Source of the DNA: a virus
DNA length: 37,002 nt
Strand: one strand, 5' to 3'
IMG/VR virus record: IMGVR_UViG_3300042474_000451
Span: 1-37,002 of that record
Made by a program: the position numbers and the translations under genes. The notes beneath the pieces were generated by a model. The model saw only the letters and a program-made list of their open reading frames with translations, had not been told where the DNA came from and searched no databases. Position 1 is the first letter of the stretch; each line of letters starts with the position of its first letter. Positions 1 to 6,930 of this stretch are shown piece by piece.

Positions 1-125
1 GCAATGCTTTTGGTTCAACAATGCCTGATGCTTTTGGATTGGTAATTGTAGACTTTTCAGGTGCAGCTATTCATACAACAAATCATAGAATCTATTATTC
101 ACTCATAAACAAAGTACAACGATAA
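1..125 (+). CDS. C-terminal end of the fibre-like exported protein (split by contig opening)
   Basis: This is the last roughly 41 codons of the gene annotated in full at 35132-37000, duplicated here only because the contig ends overlap. Its TAA stop (123-125) shares its last A with the ATG of the next gene (TAATG). It shows that the exported-protein gene at the right end is directly followed by the small exported protein at 125, so they form one operon across the junction. It should not be counted as a separate gene. Confidence 0.9.
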   Translation, partial: NAFGSTMPDAFGLVIVDFSGAAIHTTNHRIYYSLINKVQR

Positions 126-127
126 TG
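1..127. repeat. Contig-end overlap, left copy
   Basis: These 127 bases are identical to the last 127 bases of the window. De Bruijn assemblers leave an overlap of exactly k bases on a closed circular contig, and 127 is a common largest k. The repeat therefore most likely marks a circular assembly rather than a biological terminal repeat. It begins and ends at arbitrary points relative to genes: it starts inside one coding region and ends on the ATG of the next. Confidence 0.95.
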
Positions 128-565
128 AAAAAACTAATCTTCATAGCCTTGATGTTGGCTTCATTAACATCATTTAGTCAAGTTGAGACAATTAGAGTAT
201 TGTCAATTGATAGATATCAATCTCAAGGGTATTGTGTTATAAGAGCAGGATTCCGCATAGCCATTCCAAATCCTTTGGGAAGTTCTGCTCAATGTGATAG
301 AATTGTAATGTCTTATGCGAACAAATATAATATTTCAAGGATAGATTCTATTGCAGGTAAAAAATATGCTTACATTATACAAGAAGAATCAATTACACCA
401 ACAACTACTAAGACTCAAATTAGAACAACTTTGGTTAATAGGTTTAATGATTTAACATCAAAGATTGCTATTTTTGTGGCTAATTTAGAAGTGTATGATT
501 CAACACTTGGCGAATCTTATATTGACAATGTATGGCAACTTTCACCTCAAATAAATTCGTTATGA
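125..565 (+). CDS. Small exported protein, unknown function
   Basis: The 146-residue product starts with a clear signal peptide: MKK, then a hydrophobic stretch at about residues 4-15, then SFSQ. A Ser/Ala-Gln cleavage end is typical of Bacteroidota secreted proteins. The mature part of about 127 residues has no motif I recognise and no further membrane segment. The start overlaps the stop of the preceding fibre-like gene (TAATG), and the end overlaps the LamG gene by ATGA, so the three are translationally coupled. An export signal on a gene in the late tail/lysis region is unusual. The protein could be a surface or periplasmic factor made during infection or an accessory to the two neighbouring exported proteins; this is inference. 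Confidence 0.8.
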   Translation: MKKLIFIALMLASLTSFSQVETIRVLSIDRYQSQGYCVIRAGFRIAIPNPLGSSAQCDRIVMSYANKYNISRIDSIAGKKYAYIIQEESITPTTTKTQIRTTLVNRFNDLTSKIAIFVANLEVYDSTLGESYIDNVWQLSPQINSL

Positions 566-1281
566 TAAGGGGATTTGCGGTATTATTATTGGTTATAGTG
601 TTGAGTTCATTTGGGTCATTTGCGCAATTAAATAAAGGTTTGATTGCGCACTATCCTTTGAATGAAGGAGGTGGTACTATTATAGTTGATAAGACAAGAT
701 TTAATAATGGCACTTTAAACAATACTGCATTAAGTTCTACAAGTGGATGGAATTTAAGAAAATGTATTGTACTTGATGGAGTAAATGATAATATCCAAAT
801 GGGTAAATCAGATATATCTAAAATGTCTAGTATGACATCTATGACGGCTAGTTGTTGGGTTAAGTTTAATTCAACAACATTAGGCTCTGGTGGTGCAGGG
901 TTTGTATCAAAATGGGTAACACCATCTTCTAGTGGTTTTGTACTTAGAGCTGTTTTTTTTGAATATAGATTTTCAGTTTTTATCGGTGGTGTAGGTTTTA
1001 CAGGAGCATATCCTTTTACGTTAGATTTGGAATGGCATCATATAGTCGGTGTATATAATGGTGCAAATGTGTATTGTTATGTTGATGGAAAATTAGGTTC
1101 TACAATAGCTACTACATCAGGAACAATAGGTTATAATTCAGCTACTACATTAAAAATAGGTTCTTATCAACTTAACGCAGATTACCTAAATGGGAATATA
1201 AATAATGTAATGATTTGGGATAGAGCATTATCGGCAACTGAAATAAGACAACTATATGTAAAACAATACAATAAACGATGA
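562..1281 (+). CDS. Exported LamG/concanavalin-like lectin-fold protein
   Basis: The 239-residue product has a signal peptide (hydrophobic residues about 6-17, ending SFAQ). It is followed by a LamG/jelly-roll domain. Visible family features are the opening LIAHYPLNEGGG, a LDGVNDNIQMG segment, a WHHIVGVYNGANVYCYVDGK core, and the closing NNVMIWDRALSATEIRQLY, which is the usual end of LamG-like laminin/pentraxin folds. The family binds carbohydrates or surface ligands. I chose the ATG at 562 rather than an in-frame ATG at 532, because 562 overlaps the upstream stop (ATGA) and puts the signal peptide at the N-terminus. In a phage this fold fits receptor or glycan recognition, but the signal peptide implies export from the cell. 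Confidence 0.85.
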   Translation: MIRGFAVLLLVIVLSSFGSFAQLNKGLIAHYPLNEGGGTIIVDKTRFNNGTLNNTALSSTSGWNLRKCIVLDGVNDNIQMGKSDISKMSSMTSMTASCWVKFNSTTLGSGGAGFVSKWVTPSSSGFVLRAVFFEYRFSVFIGGVGFTGAYPFTLDLEWHHIVGVYNGANVYCYVDGKLGSTIATTSGTIGYNSATTLKIGSYQLNADYLNGNINNVMIWDRALSATEIRQLYVKQYNKR

Positions 1282-1475
1282 ACCTAATCACTCTCACTTG
1301 GACTGGCACATACGAAGATTTGAAGCAGTTATACATTGCTCATATCGAAACCGATGCCATACTTGGAGATGATGTGGAAAGTAAAGCGGAGATGGTTTTT
1401 GGATTAATGCAACACCTAACCTTGAATAATAATATAAAAGCTAAAGTTGATATAAAGCAATGGAAACAAAACTAA
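1278..1475 (+). CDS. Small hypothetical protein
   Basis: This is a 65-residue acidic protein with no signal peptide, membrane segment or known motif. It starts with an ATGA overlap on the LamG gene and its last 16 bases overlap the start of the holin-like gene at 1460. The tight coupling on both sides supports a real gene in the lysis operon. It is not recognised. Confidence 0.65.
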   Translation: MNLITLTWTGTYEDLKQLYIAHIETDAILGDDVESKAEMVFGLMQHLTLNNNIKAKVDIKQWKQN

Positions 1476-1801
1476 TAGAAGAGATGTTAAAGCAAAGCGC
1501 ACTTGTAGGTGTGTTAGCTTTTTGTGGTTACATACTATGGAAACGATACGATAAGTTTACCGAACGTACAATGAATGAACTTGATTCACTTCGTGCGGAA
1601 GTGAAGCGTATTATGGAAGAAGATAGAGTGAAGATGTATAGCATCATTGAAACAAATACTCGTAGCATTGATAGACAATCTTTGATGATGGATAGGTCGG
1701 CTAAAGTAATGGAGTGTATCATTGAGCAAATCAAAGACTTTAAGGAAAGTGATTTGTACCAGGAACATTTAGGTAGAAAAGTTAAAACAATCCGTAAATG
1801 A
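1460..1801 (+). CDS. Holin-like single-TM, coiled-coil protein
   Basis: The 113-residue product has one N-terminal membrane segment (about residues 13-29) followed by a charged, heptad-rich helix to the end. This architecture resembles BhlA/UviB-type and related small phage holins, which permit endolysin release across the inner membrane. It lies directly upstream of the GH24 endolysin (ATGA overlap at 1798), the usual place for a holin. The family assignment rests on architecture and context only. It could instead be a spanin-like or other accessory lysis protein. Confidence 0.6.
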   Translation: METKLIEEMLKQSALVGVLAFCGYILWKRYDKFTERTMNELDSLRAEVKRIMEEDRVKMYSIIETNTRSIDRQSLMMDRSAKVMECIIEQIKDFKESDLYQEHLGRKVKTIRK

Positions 1802-2259
1802 AAGTATCGCAAGTCGGAATTAAACTAATCCAAACATTTGAATCTTGTCGCTTACAAGCCTATCAAGATAGTAAAGCTATTTGGACAATCGGTTGGGGAA
1901 ATACGCAATACGAGAACGGCATCCGAGTTAAGAAAGGTGATGTACTTACTCAGCAACGTGCTGATGAGTTATTCGCTACGATATTGATTAGCTTTGAGTA
2001 TGGAGTAAACAAGCGAGTTGGCGCATCGGTGACGCAAGGTATGTTCGATGCGTTAGTATCATTCAGTTATAATCTTGGGTTAGGTAATCTTGATAAGTCA
2101 ACGCTACTCAAGAAAGTAAACGCTAATCCGTTAGATGCCACGATCCGTACGGAATTTATGAAGTGGGTAAATAAGGGTAGTTCATTTGAGAAAGGCTTAA
2201 CACGAAGGCGCAAGGCAGAAGCAGATTTGTACTTCACAACAACATCATCAACAACATAA
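1798..2259 (+). CDS. Endolysin, GH24 lysozyme (T4/lambdoid type)
   Basis: The 153-residue protein cleaves the peptidoglycan glycan backbone at the end of infection. The GH24 catalytic triad Glu-8x-Asp-5x-Thr is visible as Glu15, Asp24 and Thr30, inside FESCRLQAYQDSKAIWTIGW. The later motifs also fit: LTQQRADELF, then QGMFDALVSFSYNLGLG, then GLTRRRKAEADLY at the C-terminus. Length is normal for the family. There is no signal peptide or anchor, so it needs a holin to cross the inner membrane, which agrees with the small membrane proteins on either side. Confidence 0.93.
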   Translation: MKVSQVGIKLIQTFESCRLQAYQDSKAIWTIGWGNTQYENGIRVKKGDVLTQQRADELFATILISFEYGVNKRVGASVTQGMFDALVSFSYNLGLGNLDKSTLLKKVNANPLDATIRTEFMKWVNKGSSFEKGLTRRRKAEADLYFTTTSSTT

Positions 2260-2263
2260 AGAT

Positions 2264-2443
2264 ATGTCAGACATTAAAGTAAACATTTCGCAAGAAGGTA
2301 AAGACATCATAGTCAACGAGGCTTCGATAGTCGCTAATCAACTTGCATCAACACCATCAAGAACCTTCGGAGGTAAACTTTGGAGAGGTATTGTAAAAGG
2401 ACTTTTGGTAATATTGCCATTTATTAAAATAACAAAAAAATGA
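2264..2443 (+). CDS. Small membrane-associated protein in lysis cassette
   Basis: The ORF encodes 59 residues and starts four bases after the endolysin stop. The N-terminal part is polar. The C-terminal part (about residues 40-57) is hydrophobic with flanking lysines, suggesting one membrane segment with a basic tail. The stop overlaps the next ATG (ATGA at 2440). It is not recognised. Position suggests an accessory lysis role, for example an anti-holin, a holin partner or a spanin component. Confidence 0.6.
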   Translation: MSDIKVNISQEGKDIIVNEASIVANQLASTPSRTFGGKLWRGIVKGLLVILPFIKITKK

Positions 2444-2655
2444 AAAAAGCATTAACAACTCCGTTTGGAACATTCGTAAAAGGATTCGCAACTATTATCC
2501 TATCTTTGTGGCTTGTCGAGTTAAGCAATGGTCACGATTTATTCAGTTTTGATTTGGTTATGGTTAAAAAGTTATTGACGGCAGGAATAGTGGCAAACTT
2601 GCCTGTGTTGATTAATTGGATAAACCCAGCATACACGGCTTACGGCAACAAGTAG
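2440..2655 (+). CDS. Two-TM small protein, candidate second holin
   Basis: The 71-residue product has two hydrophobic segments, about residues 12-28 and 41-61, joined by a short polar loop (NGHDLFSFD). Two-TM proteins of this size beside an endolysin are often holins. It is the last gene before a strong terminator, so it closes the lysis operon. Because the gene at 1460 is also holin-like, one may be the pore former and the other a regulator. That split is inference. Confidence 0.6.
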   Translation: MKKALTTPFGTFVKGFATIILSLWLVELSNGHDLFSFDLVMVKKLLTAGIVANLPVLINWINPAYTAYGNK

Positions 2656-2666
2656 TAATGACTTAT

Positions 2667-2694
2667 AAGGGTGGCGTATATTCGTCACCCTTTT
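2667..2694 (+). terminator. Intrinsic terminator ending the late/lysis operon
   Basis: A 10-bp stem (2667-2676 with 2683-2692, one G-U pair) has a 6-base TATATT loop and is followed by TTTT and a further T-rich tail. It sits between the lysis cassette and the metallophosphoesterase gene and marks a probable end of late transcription. Confidence 0.75.
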
Positions 2695-2711
2695 CACTTT
2701 AAAATACACAA

Positions 2712-3866
2712 ATGACATCGAAGTGGATTAAGTACAATGACGTTATTAAGCAGATATATTCAGAGGAGAAAACAGGAGTAGAGATAGCACAAAGCATCTT
2801 GAATGTTAAAGCAAATAGTAAAGAGAACAATGATGTTAAAGAGTTAGGTAGATATATCTCAAGACACGGAAGACGCATTGCCGATGTTCAAGAAGGAATC
2901 TACGAAGCTGCCAACAGACTTGGTGTATCAATAATGGATGCCAAGACAATGTGGCTAAAGGATGAAGGCGCATCAATACAAGTTAAGAATCCGAATTATG
3001 TGCCACAAGAAGTGCAACGAGTTGAGACACTTCGTTCTGAATTGATTGCCGATTTACAAGCCTACCGACCAACATTTACCAAGATAAAACGTGAGATTTG
3101 CAAGGATGGTCACTTGTTAGTTATTGATCCTGCTGACATTCATATCGGTAAATTATGTTCAGCGTTTGAAACTGGCGAAGATTATAACTCTCAGATAGCG
3201 GTTAAACGAGTTTTAGAGGGGGTTAACGGCATCTTGAATAAGGTGTCTGCGTATAACATCGACAAGATACTTTTCATTGGTGGTAACGATATATTGCACG
3301 TTGATAATGCCAAGTCTTCGACTACATCACTTACGCAACAAGATACCGATGGGATGTGGTATGATAATTTTATGATAGCCAAGAAGTTGTACACCGATGT
3401 CTTGGAATTATTGTTATCGGTTGCCGATGTTCATTTTACGTTTAATCCATCAAACCACGATTATACCAATGGATTCTTCTTGGCGCAGATTATTCAAACT
3501 TATTTTAAAGATTGCACAAACATAACTTTCGATTGTTCGATAGCACATCGCAAGGCATATCAATACCATAATAACTTGATAGGTACAACGCACGGAGATG
3601 GTGCGAAACAACAAGACCTTCCATTGCTTATGGCACTTGAGTATACCAGAGAATGGGCAGAAACGAAACATAGATACATCTATACGCATCATATCCATCA
3701 TAAGTCATCCAAAGATTATGCAGGAGTAACAGTTGAATCATTACGTTCGCCAAGTGGCACGGATAGTTGGCATCATCGTAATGGGTACTTGAGTATCAAA
3801 GCAGTTGAAGGATTTTTGCATCACAAACAACACGGACAAGTCAGTAGAATCACACATTTATTTTAA
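2712..3866 (+). CDS. Calcineurin-like metallophosphoesterase with N-terminal HTH-like region
   Basis: The 384-residue product contains the metal-binding motif series of the calcineurin-like phosphoesterase superfamily: ADIHIG (D142, H144), GGND (190-193), NHD (248-250), THGD (293-296) and THHIHH (325-330). These enzymes use two metal ions to cleave phosphomonoesters or phosphodiesters, including nucleic acids. Residues 1-90 are separate and begin with a segment (YNDVIKQIYSEEKTGVEIA) that could be a helix-turn-helix, which would point to a DNA substrate. The gene follows the lysis terminator, so it may have its own weak promoter or depend on read-through. The exact substrate cannot be read from the sequence. 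Confidence 0.85.
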   Translation: MTSKWIKYNDVIKQIYSEEKTGVEIAQSILNVKANSKENNDVKELGRYISRHGRRIADVQEGIYEAANRLGVSIMDAKTMWLKDEGASIQVKNPNYVPQEVQRVETLRSELIADLQAYRPTFTKIKREICKDGHLLVIDPADIHIGKLCSAFETGEDYNSQIAVKRVLEGVNGILNKVSAYNIDKILFIGGNDILHVDNAKSSTTSLTQQDTDGMWYDNFMIAKKLYTDVLELLLSVADVHFTFNPSNHDYTNGFFLAQIIQTYFKDCTNITFDCSIAHRKAYQYHNNLIGTTHGDGAKQQDLPLLMALEYTREWAETKHRYIYTHHIHHKSSKDYAGVTVESLRSPSGTDSWHHRNGYLSIKAVEGFLHHKQHGQVSRITHLF

Positions 3867-3868
3867 CT

Positions 3869-4111
3869 ATGGCAAAGGAAGAAAAAGAAAAAGAAGAAGA
3901 ATTATTTGCTGATGCAATCGTTGAGTTCACAACGAATAGTGAATACATCACCAATAGTTACTGGGCAATATCGGCAGTACAAGAACTTGACCCTATGACG
4001 GCAGATGGTAGAGCAATGAAGAACCGAATCTTAACTCGTTGTTTTAAGATTATTGATATGTGCGTAGATGAGATGTATAGTGAACTATTTGACCCAAGTG
4101 CCGATGACTAA
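3869..4111 (+). CDS. Small acidic hypothetical protein
   Basis: The 80-residue product starts two bases after the metallophosphoesterase stop. The N-terminus is a run of Lys and Glu (KEEKEKEEE) and the rest is helical and acidic. There is no membrane segment or known motif. It overlaps the next small ORF by 8 bases (ATGACTAA). Confidence 0.6.
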   Translation: MAKEEKEKEEELFADAIVEFTTNSEYITNSYWAISAVQELDPMTADGRAMKNRILTRCFKIIDMCVDEMYSELFDPSADD

Positions 4112-4208
4112 CGAAGAGAAACGTATTGAAGTGATGAAGAGATTATTGTTGATAGAAGCCGAAGCCGAACGATTACGCAAGTTGATGCGTGAGTTGATAA
4201 GTAGGTAG
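4104..4208 (+). CDS. Very small coiled-coil-like protein
   Basis: The ORF encodes 34 residues and begins with an ATGACTAA overlap on the previous gene, a coupling typical of this genome. The product is almost entirely a charged helix (EEKRIEVMKRLLLIEAEAER). It is the last gene before a hairpin at 4241-4260. Evidence is limited to the overlap, the codon pattern and the position. Confidence 0.45.
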   Translation: MTNEEKRIEVMKRLLLIEAEAERLRKLMRELISR

Positions 4209-4240
4209 TAAGATTGTTTTCATATGTGTATTTTAAGAGC

Positions 4241-4260
4241 CACCTCGTTTCTACGAGGTG
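4241..4260 (+). terminator. Hairpin, probable terminator
   Basis: A perfect 8-bp stem (CACCTCGT with ACGAGGTG) has a 4-base TTCT loop, 32 bases after the last gene of the block. The following sequence (ACTTGCTTTTAG) contains only a short T run, so termination may be partial or factor-assisted. It separates the 2712-4208 block from the early promoter region. Confidence 0.5.
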
Positions 4261-4340
4261 ACTTGCTTTTAGGGTGTGTCCTATCTCCCTTCGGGTGCAA
4301 GTCGGCACGTTTGTGGTTGCAATTTGCGACTGAATTCCAC

Positions 4341-4406
4341 ATTCTCAAAAAATTTCTTCCGTTGGTATCATTGGGTTTCAGCGAAATTTGAAAAATAAAT
4401 GAGAAT
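4341..4406. repeat. Nested inverted repeats upstream of early promoter
   Basis: Two 7-bp inverted pairs are nested: ATTCTCA (4341-4347) with TGAGAAT (4400-4406), and AAATTTC (4350-4356) with GAAATTT (4383-4389). The outer right arm ends three bases before the probable -33 box at 4410. The arrangement fits a binding site for a dimeric regulator or a structured DNA element. Its function is not known. Confidence 0.45.
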
Positions 4407-4442
4407 ATATTTGGTAGTATGGAGAATATAATATTATATTTG
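4401..4442 (+). promoter_or_regulatory. Early promoter with tandem GAGAATATA operator-like repeats
   Basis: The -7 box TATATTTG (4435-4442) matches the Bacteroidota consensus TAnnTTTG, and TTTG at 4410-4413 lies 25 bp upstream, as expected for the -33 element. The 9-mer GAGAATATA occurs at 4401-4409 and 4422-4430, exactly 21 bp apart (about two helical turns), placed across and between the promoter elements. This looks like an operator for a protein binding one face of the helix. It drives the gene block starting at 4460. Confidence 0.7.
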
Positions 4443-4459
4443 CATATCAATTAAAAACA

Positions 4460-4825
4460 ATGAACGCACAGCAACTAATAGAATCAAAAGACTTAATTTC
4501 AAATATGATTGAAACACAAGCATCAATGTTAAATATTGAATTAAAATCAAACATCACTTCTTCATTTACTGATTACGGATGTTCAACTTATTTCTATGTA
4601 TTAAATGCAAATACAAATGAGCAAGTTAAAGTTAGAGTAAGTGACCACGATGCAACCAATTCTGTAAGACAAGCAAATGAGATGATGTTTTGTATCTCAA
4701 AGGGAATTGAAACAATATTTACTCAAATAGAAAAAGTAACTAACCCTGAAAGATTTACAATCACTTCAAAGCAAGTTCAATATGGCAAAAATTTAATCAC
4801 AATAAAAGAATACAAAAAAAACTAA
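4460..4825 (+). CDS. Hypothetical early protein
   Basis: The 121-residue product is the first gene behind the early promoter. It has no signal peptide, membrane segment or motif I recognise. The sequence is noticeably AT-rich compared with the genes after 5089, with frequent AAT and AAA codons. Being first in an early operon it may be a host-takeover or anti-defence factor, but nothing in the sequence says which. Confidence 0.75.
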   Translation: MNAQQLIESKDLISNMIETQASMLNIELKSNITSSFTDYGCSTYFYVLNANTNEQVKVRVSDHDATNSVRQANEMMFCISKGIETIFTQIEKVTNPERFTITSKQVQYGKNLITIKEYKKN

Positions 4826-4829
4826 TAGA

Positions 4830-4901
4830 ATGAAAAAACTACTCATCTACTCAATCATCGCCATTCAAGTAATAATGGTCACATTCATCATCTACTGCTG
4901 A
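4830..4901 (+). CDS. 23-residue membrane peptide
   Basis: The ORF follows the previous stop closely (4823-4825) and encodes MKKLL, then a continuous hydrophobic stretch to the end. It could be a single-span membrane peptide. Support is limited to position and composition. Chance occurrence cannot be excluded. Confidence 0.35.
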   Translation: MKKLLIYSIIAIQVIMVTFIIYC

Positions 4902-4952
4902 ATGTGGATTATCGCAGCAAGTTCACATCTTTAAAAACTAAAACATAAGACA

Positions 4953-5096
4953 ATGGCAAAAAAAACAGGCGCAAAGCCAAAGTACAAGACACCGCTAATG
5001 GGCGTATTCGTCCGAGTGGCAAACGAAAAGGATAAGAAAGTTATCCGTAAGACCGAAAAAGAATTGTTAACTAAACATCTAATCAAAAATGACTAA
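4953..5096 (+). CDS. Small basic protein
   Basis: The 47-residue product is strongly basic, with many lysines (MAKKTGAKPKYKTP at the start and KEKELLTKH-type sequence at the end). It overlaps the next gene (ATG at 5089) by 8 bases, supporting translation. A basic small early protein could bind nucleic acid. The family is not recognised. Confidence 0.55.
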   Translation: MAKKTGAKPKYKTPLMGVFVRVANEKDKKVIRKTEKELLTKHLIKND

Positions 5097-5349
5097 AGTA
5101 ACTATCATCGGAGAGGCAACACCGATAGAAAAAAAGAAGCCTATTGAGTTTGTGAAATGTATTGGCGCAATGAGTATCCTTGACGCACAAGCACTTAATT
5201 ATATGTGGAAGAATATCGAACTTATATCTAAGAATTATGTAGATGGTTATGACCTTATGTTTGCCTACAATAATAATAGGTCAGATGGAATAGCATATCT
5301 CGGTCACTTCAATGACGGCATAGTAGAAGAGGAGGTGTGCAATGACTAA
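5089..5349 (+). CDS. Hypothetical early protein
   Basis: The 86-residue soluble product has no recognised motif. Both ends overlap neighbours by 8 bases (ATGACTAA at 5089 and ATGACTAA at 5342), a recurring coupling arrangement in this phage. It sits in the run of small genes between the early promoter and the recombination genes. Confidence 0.7.
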   Translation: MTKVTIIGEATPIEKKKPIEFVKCIGAMSILDAQALNYMWKNIELISKNYVDGYDLMFAYNNNRSDGIAYLGHFNDGIVEEEVCND

Positions 5350-5569
5350 TCTACACATTAACCATCCGCTTGTCATTGATATGGCTAAAAACAAAGACAT
5401 ATCACGAATTGAAGCTATTGCCGAACTAACCGCAGAAGAAAGCGGAGTGCAACCTCACGAGATGCAGATGTACCTTGAGGAATTTCACAAGAATATGGCG
5501 GATAGTATGACATACACAGATAGCATTTCAAGAGCCTTAGTTTACACATTTAAACCATTGAACAAATGA
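5342..5569 (+). CDS. Hypothetical early protein
   Basis: This is a 75-residue helical acidic product with no recognised motif. It is coupled to its upstream neighbour by an 8-base overlap and to the downstream gene by ATGA at 5566. Confidence 0.68.
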   Translation: MTNLHINHPLVIDMAKNKDISRIEAIAELTAEESGVQPHEMQMYLEEFHKNMADSMTYTDSISRALVYTFKPLNK

Positions 5570-5844
5570 TAGCATCAACACATTACAACATCGTATCTGC
5601 GTGGATAGATTCCTGCATCACTACTGAGCAAATGGATAGCGTTATTGACTTCATCATCAACCGCCTTATTACCGATGAAAAGACACACGATGACTTGGTA
5701 GCTTATTGGAAGTTAAAAAACGGACATCGCCAATGGACAGCATCTAAAGTGGCACTATCTGAAGACTGGGTACGATTGGATGATGAGCAAGGAGTTAAAG
5801 GTGACCTTGAATATCACGAACCTCAACCGACTGATGTTTGCTAA
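5566..5844 (+). CDS. Hypothetical early protein
   Basis: This is a 92-residue acidic soluble protein with no recognised motif, beginning with an ATGA overlap. It is the last gene of its sub-block. The 62-base gap that follows holds a TACTTTTA sequence at 5882-5889, one base short of a TAnnTTTG box, which might be a weak internal promoter for the recombination genes. Confidence 0.68.
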   Translation: MIASTHYNIVSAWIDSCITTEQMDSVIDFIINRLITDEKTHDDLVAYWKLKNGHRQWTASKVALSEDWVRLDDEQGVKGDLEYHEPQPTDVC

Positions 5845-5906
5845 TATTTAGTTAACGATGATTTCGTATTAAAAAATTAATTACTTTTACAAAAATTATA
5901 TACACA

Positions 5907-6251
5907 ATGAAAACACAACACAAATTCCCAATGTTCCTGCAATCGCCAAGCGGAATATTTAAACAACTATGGCTAAACGAAAAAGAATCTATTAATGTAG
6001 TCTCTTTGCGAGACATTCAAGTAAGCAATCTTGGATTAGAATGGCATCTTGAACAAGGCTACATTCCATCAACACAAAATGAATTTCTCGATGCGATTAT
6101 TATTGCTGAACAAGTTATTACAAAAGCGAAATTACTTGCTTGGAAAACATTATCATCAATGACCGAAGTTGAAAAACAACGTGAACGTGAAGATGATGTT
6201 CACGAAAGTAGTGACTTCGTAGGCGAAAGAGAAGGAGGTAACAATGAGTAA
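5907..6251 (+). CDS. Hypothetical protein upstream of recombination genes
   Basis: The 114-residue product has a globular N-terminal part (about 1-85) and a highly charged tail rich in Glu and Arg (VEKQREREDD and following). It overlaps the annealing-protein gene by 8 bases, so it is part of the recombination operon. I do not recognise the family. Confidence 0.72.
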   Translation: MKTQHKFPMFLQSPSGIFKQLWLNEKESINVVSLRDIQVSNLGLEWHLEQGYIPSTQNEFLDAIIIAEQVITKAKLLAWKTLSSMTEVEKQREREDDVHESSDFVGEREGGNNE

Positions 6252-6930
6252 TAATACCAACTTAGTCAAGGCAACAAAGCCGACTATCACTTCGCTATTT
6301 AAACAATTAGACGTAGCAATACCACTTGAGCAACTCAACGTGGTACTTGCTACACCGCCACCGAGTGCTTGGGTTAAACAACATCCATTCATCAAGGGGT
6401 ATAACTACCTGCCGATTGATAAGGTTGAATATCTGCTTCGTAGATGCTTTAAAAAGTATTCGATTGAAGTACTGAAGACTGGTATGCTTATGAATGCGGT
6501 TGAGGTAACAGTTAGGGTTCATTACCTTAATCCTGCAACCAATACGATGGAATTTCACGATGGAGTTGGGGCGCAAGAACTACAAACAAAAGCAGGTAGT
6601 GGTTCACTTCAGATGGATATGTCAAACGTAGGCAAAGGTGCGGTAATGATGGCACTTCCAATCGCTAAGACAATCGCTATCAAAGACGCTTGTGACCACT
6701 TTGGAGACTTGTTTGGTGCAAACTTAAACCGCAAGGATGTGATAGCGTTTACAGGAGATACTGAGTTGCTATCTTACGATAAGATTAACGATGCCAAAGA
6801 GAAAGAAAGGGTATCGAAATTTATCGAACAATGCTTGAATCTTAGCGACTTAACATCGGTTCGTGATGTTGCTCAAACACTTGGTTTAACTTCACAATAC
6901 TACACGAAGGAGGCGTTATTAAATGGATAA
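6244..6930 (+). CDS. Rad52-like single-strand annealing protein (probable recombinase)
   Basis: The 228-residue product has the look of phage annealing proteins of the Rad52/ERF/Sak group. A LPIDKVEYLLRRCF segment is followed by a central beta region (NAVEVTVRVHYLNP). The conserved helix region near residues 130-165 includes KGAVMMALPIAKTIAIKDAC, then DHFGDLFGANLNRKD. These proteins coat and anneal single strands during recombination and replication. The next gene is a YqaJ/RecB-type exonuclease, and such pairs normally work together on double-strand ends. The exact subfamily cannot be fixed by eye. Confidence 0.65.
   Translation: MSNNTNLVKATKPTITSLFKQLDVAIPLEQLNVVLATPPPSAWVKQHPFIKGYNYLPIDKVEYLLRRCFKKYSIEVLKTGMLMNAVEVTVRVHYLNPATNTMEFHDGVGAQELQTKAGSGSLQMDMSNVGKGAVMMALPIAKTIAIKDACDHFGDLFGANLNRKDVIAFTGDTELLSYDKINDAKEKERVSKFIEQCLNLSDLTSVRDVAQTLGLTSQYYTKEALLNG

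Noticed and set aside
1-127. Biological direct terminal repeat
   Set aside because: The length equals a standard assembler k and the ends lie at random places in genes, so an assembly overlap of a circular contig is the simpler reading.
2712-3866. Metallophosphoesterase as SbcD/Mre11 nuclease
   Set aside because: The metal motifs fit the superfamily, but no SbcC partner is present and the N-terminal domain differs, so the narrower name is not supported.
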